This document shows positions 61,790 to 64,000 of a DNA stretch of 64,000 bases, piece after piece. Below the pieces are notes generated by a model. The model searched no databases and had not been told where the DNA came from. It saw only the letters and a list, made by a program, of their open reading frames with translations. This stretch comes from Cymbidium sinense (lineage: Eukaryota > Streptophyta > Magnoliopsida > Asparagales > Orchidaceae). The stretch lies in the NCBI GenBank assembly GCA_021442155.1, contig CM038214.1, positions 52,918,514 through 52,982,513 on the forward strand, in the 5' to 3' direction. Every line of letters begins with the position of its first letter. Within the stretch, counting starts at the first letter, position 1. Both the position numbers and the translations under genes were made by a program.

Positions 61790-63350
61790 GAGGTTTAGCC
61801 AATTGGTAATAGGTCAAGTTAGGTTCATTTTAGGTTGGAAAGCTAACCCAAGTTGAGTTAGGATGGATTGGGTTAGATTTCATTGGGTTTGGGCTTTTGG
61901 TTTGGCTCAATTTGACCCATGTAGGTCAAATTGGGCTAGGTTAAGTCAAGTTGACCAATTGGTCAAATTGGGTCAAATCGCTTGGGTCAAGTTTAAATGA
62001 TGATTTAAAGTATTTTGGTTTAATTATTTTGAGTCAATTTGTCTTAGATTTGACTTTGGCTTATTTGAGTTCATATGGGTCAAATGAGTCAAGTTGACCA
62101 ATTTGACCAAATTGGCCAAATTGGATTGGGTTGGGGGTTGGTTTGGGTTTGATTGATCAATTGAAGGTGATTGTAGGTTTCAATTTTAGTTAATTTAGAT
62201 TAGATTTGATTTAAGCCAATTTGACCCTTTAGGTCAATTTGGGCTAAATGGGTCAATTAGGTTCAATTGGGTCAATTGGGTTCAATTGGGTTCAATTGGT
62301 TCAATTGGGTTCAAAATCATAATTAAATTAGTTCATTTTGGTTCAATTGAGGCTTTGTCAAGTTCAACAATCAATTTGGAATGAACTTGAGCTATTGGCT
62401 ACAATCAATTTGGGTTAGATCTTGATTTGACCTAATATGATCTTTTATTTCAAATTGGGTTAAAGGCCAAATTGGGTTAGGTTTGGCTCAATTGATGGTC
62501 AAGTGATTTTTAAGGATTGATCTTAGGTTGGTGTGAATCATATGTTTCAATCAATTTGGTTTGGGTTGAGATTTGGCTAGTTTAATTCATGTAGGTTAAG
62601 TGGGTTGACTTGGTCAAATGACTAAGTTGACATGGTTTGACCCATTTGATGGCAATTGATCAATCAAGGATAATTGATGATCATCATAGGAGGTTTTGGT
62701 AGGTTTGGCTCAATCTAATTTAGGTAGGAGTAGAATTTGGTTCAAATAGGTCAAATTAGTCACTTTGGGTCAAGTGGACCAATTGGGCTTAGTTGAATCA
62801 ATTTTGGTTTGAATTGAGTTTAGTTGGATTTATATATGGATTTAGAGGTTATTTATAGCTGTGATTGCATTTGATCTGGGCTGAAATGGATTTTGGCTCA
62901 TTTGAATATTTCAAGTCAAATGGGTTAGGTTATTTGATTGAATTGGTTTTGGCTTTAGGTGATTTTAATTGTAGATTTTAGTTATATTTGGGGAGATGAT
63001 TAGAGAAATAATTGATTCATGAGAAAATCAATCGAGTTTGATTTGGATGGAAGGAATTTGGCTAAGTCCATGGGATTTGAATCATTTGGCTTAGGAATGA
63101 TCAATTTGAATTGGAATTTGGTTTGGTTTGATTTGAATTTGAATTATGGATTTGATTTAGGTTTGGGGGTGATGATAGAAGAATTGAATTGATATTGGAA
63201 AAATTAATTGAATTTGCTTTAGATTGATTTGAATTTATCTAAGTCCATGGTATTTGAATCATATGGCTTAGGAAGGATTTATTTGATTTGGTATTTGGTT
63301 TAGTTGATTTGAATTTGAAGTTCAATTATGGATTTGATTTGGATTGGGAT
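61790..63350. repeat. TTGACC/GGTCAA-dense segment of copy E
   Basis: At least 13 copies of TTGACC or its complement lie in 61,910-62,260 alone, with further copies scattered to about 62,770. TTGAC[CT] is the W-box core bound by plant WRKY factors. A compact tandem stretch of TTCAATTGGG words lies at 62,252-62,314. Matching segments are in B (24,000-24,700), C (49,300-50,300) and D (22,980-23,500). Whether the motif is selected or results from slippage of a simple unit is not known. Confidence 0.7.
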
Positions 63351-63584
63351 TTGGTTTAGCTTAAGAAGGTAACTATGGATTTAGTTTAGCTATAGGCTAG
63401 GTAAATTTCCTTAATCTTAAGGCATACCCTAATCCTATGATTAACCCTTATAAGTCTCTAGGCATAGGATAAGTGTTCACCTAATTGCTAGAAGTGTTTT
63501 ATGACTAAAGAGAATCTAGTATCTACAAGACTCCTAAATCTAAGGAGAGGAGATTGAATCCTCAATACAAAAGTGAGGTCAACA

Positions 63585-64000
63585 AATCTTTAGAAGGAAG
63601 AATGAAAAGAGGTTAAGAGAATACCTTAAAAAAAGCATATAAAACCTTTCATTCCAACCAACCTAATGAACTTCAATAAAAGCAATTTTCTTGCTCAAAT
63701 CCTTTATGTGTATGCTATATCTATGAAATGAGATCTATGACTTAAAATTTTCTATTCACATAAGAGAGAAGCTTGAAGAATGTTGAAGATGATCTCCACT
63801 TGAAGAGTTGTTTAAGATGAGAAGAGAGATGAACATCTTTTGCACATTAATCCAAGCAAACTTTAAGAGAGGCTTTCATCCAAGGTGTGACAAGGGATTT
63901 TGCACTAATATCACTTCAAGAAAATAAATTATTAGAGTTTGATCAAAGAGAACAAAAGCAAAAGAAATAATAAATAAGACCCAACCTCAATAGATTGATG
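63585..64000. other. Unassigned flank of copy E
   Basis: No similarity to other parts of the window is apparent. AT-rich, with AGAGAAG-type purine clusters near 63,760-63,830. It could be the internal domain of the element whose LTR is copy E, or simply its insertion site. No ORF is recognisable. Confidence 0.35.

Larger units (their letters stand above)
57178..63584 (-). mobile_element. Copy E: large-LTR unit (minus strand), 3' end truncated
   Basis: The 5' terminus is intact on the - strand: the + strand ends GTGAGGTCAACA at 63,584, the complement of TGTTGACCTCAC in copy B. Landmarks run right to left: first 200 bp (63,584-63,400), a long GGTCAA-rich segment (63,350-61,790), GC-richer part (61,740-60,660), TTAATT middle, three 60-bp modules (59,269, 59,031 and 58,748 downward), the ACTAGATG pair near 58,000-57,955, and the GGTACC..CC stretch near 57,455. 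It stops at about 57,178, so roughly the last 1.2 kb of the unit is missing. A 98-residue open frame (61,291-60,995) lies in a conserved GC-richer part but is not conserved as an ORF in other copies. Confidence 0.75.

Noticed and set aside
1..64000. tRNA, rRNA or host protein-coding genes
   Set aside because: No cloverleaf-like sequence, rRNA wording or intact multi-exon coding pattern was recognised on either strand by eye. A tRNAscan or protein search could still find a decayed one.

Overview
The window looks like intergenic, repeat-packed DNA of a flowering plant. It is AT-rich, I found no intact protein-coding gene, tRNA or rRNA, and every recognisable coding trace belongs to a plant transposable element: Ty3/gypsy with a plant-mobile-domain ORF and an antisense transposon-protein ORF, Ty1/copia, L1-type and RTE-type LINEs. 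The repeat style would suit a large monocot genome, but no host gene is present to test that. All coding traces are inactivated by many stops and frameshifts. In the domains I read closely, several catalytic changes fit the C-to-T / G-to-A decay expected of methylated, silenced repeats.

Layout. (1) 1-15,842: a degenerate Ty3/gypsy element on the + strand, Tat-like in its second (archaeal-type) RNase H and its extra ORFs. In order: end of the 5' LTR, gag, protease, RT/RNase H, second RNase H, integrase, a 115-bp tandem repeat, a sense ORF with a plant mobile domain, an antisense ORF with the putative plant transposon protein domain and an acidic tail, and a 3' LTR-like region with palindromic repeats. 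(2) 15,843-22,420: a diverged minisatellite array split by a 5.2-kb non-coding LTR-like unit (copy A, 15,904-21,143) that has a near-perfect 5-bp target duplication. (3) 22,421-35,275: a second unit of the same superfamily (copy D), interrupted by copy B (23,771-30,094). Copy B has TG...CA ends and a perfect TATGC target duplication, so it is a solo LTR. Copy D also carries an RTE LINE 3' end with a (TTG)n tail. (4) 35,275-39,997: fragments of a copia integrase (- strand), an L1-type LINE ORF1 with the start of ORF2 (+), and a gypsy gag (+). (5) 39,998-57,177: copy F (- strand), with a nested LINE (43,045-45,005, -) and a very TTAATTAA-rich stretch, joined to copy C (+, to 55,778), then a gypsy protease fragment that may be the continuation of the gag at 39,997. 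(6) 57,178-63,584: copy E (-). (7) 63,585-64,000: unassigned.

The main finding is a family of long (about 5-6.5 kb) LTR-like units with no coding capacity. They occur at least six times, in both orientations and nested in one another, and make up roughly 60% of the window. Within otherwise diverged copies, a block of about 60 bp is unusually well conserved and is present one to three times per unit in four copies. The same units carry dense TTGACC/GGTCAA (W-box-like) arrays. This is what a non-autonomous, large-LTR retrotransposon lineage would look like, though no internal domain with PBS and PPT was found for it here.
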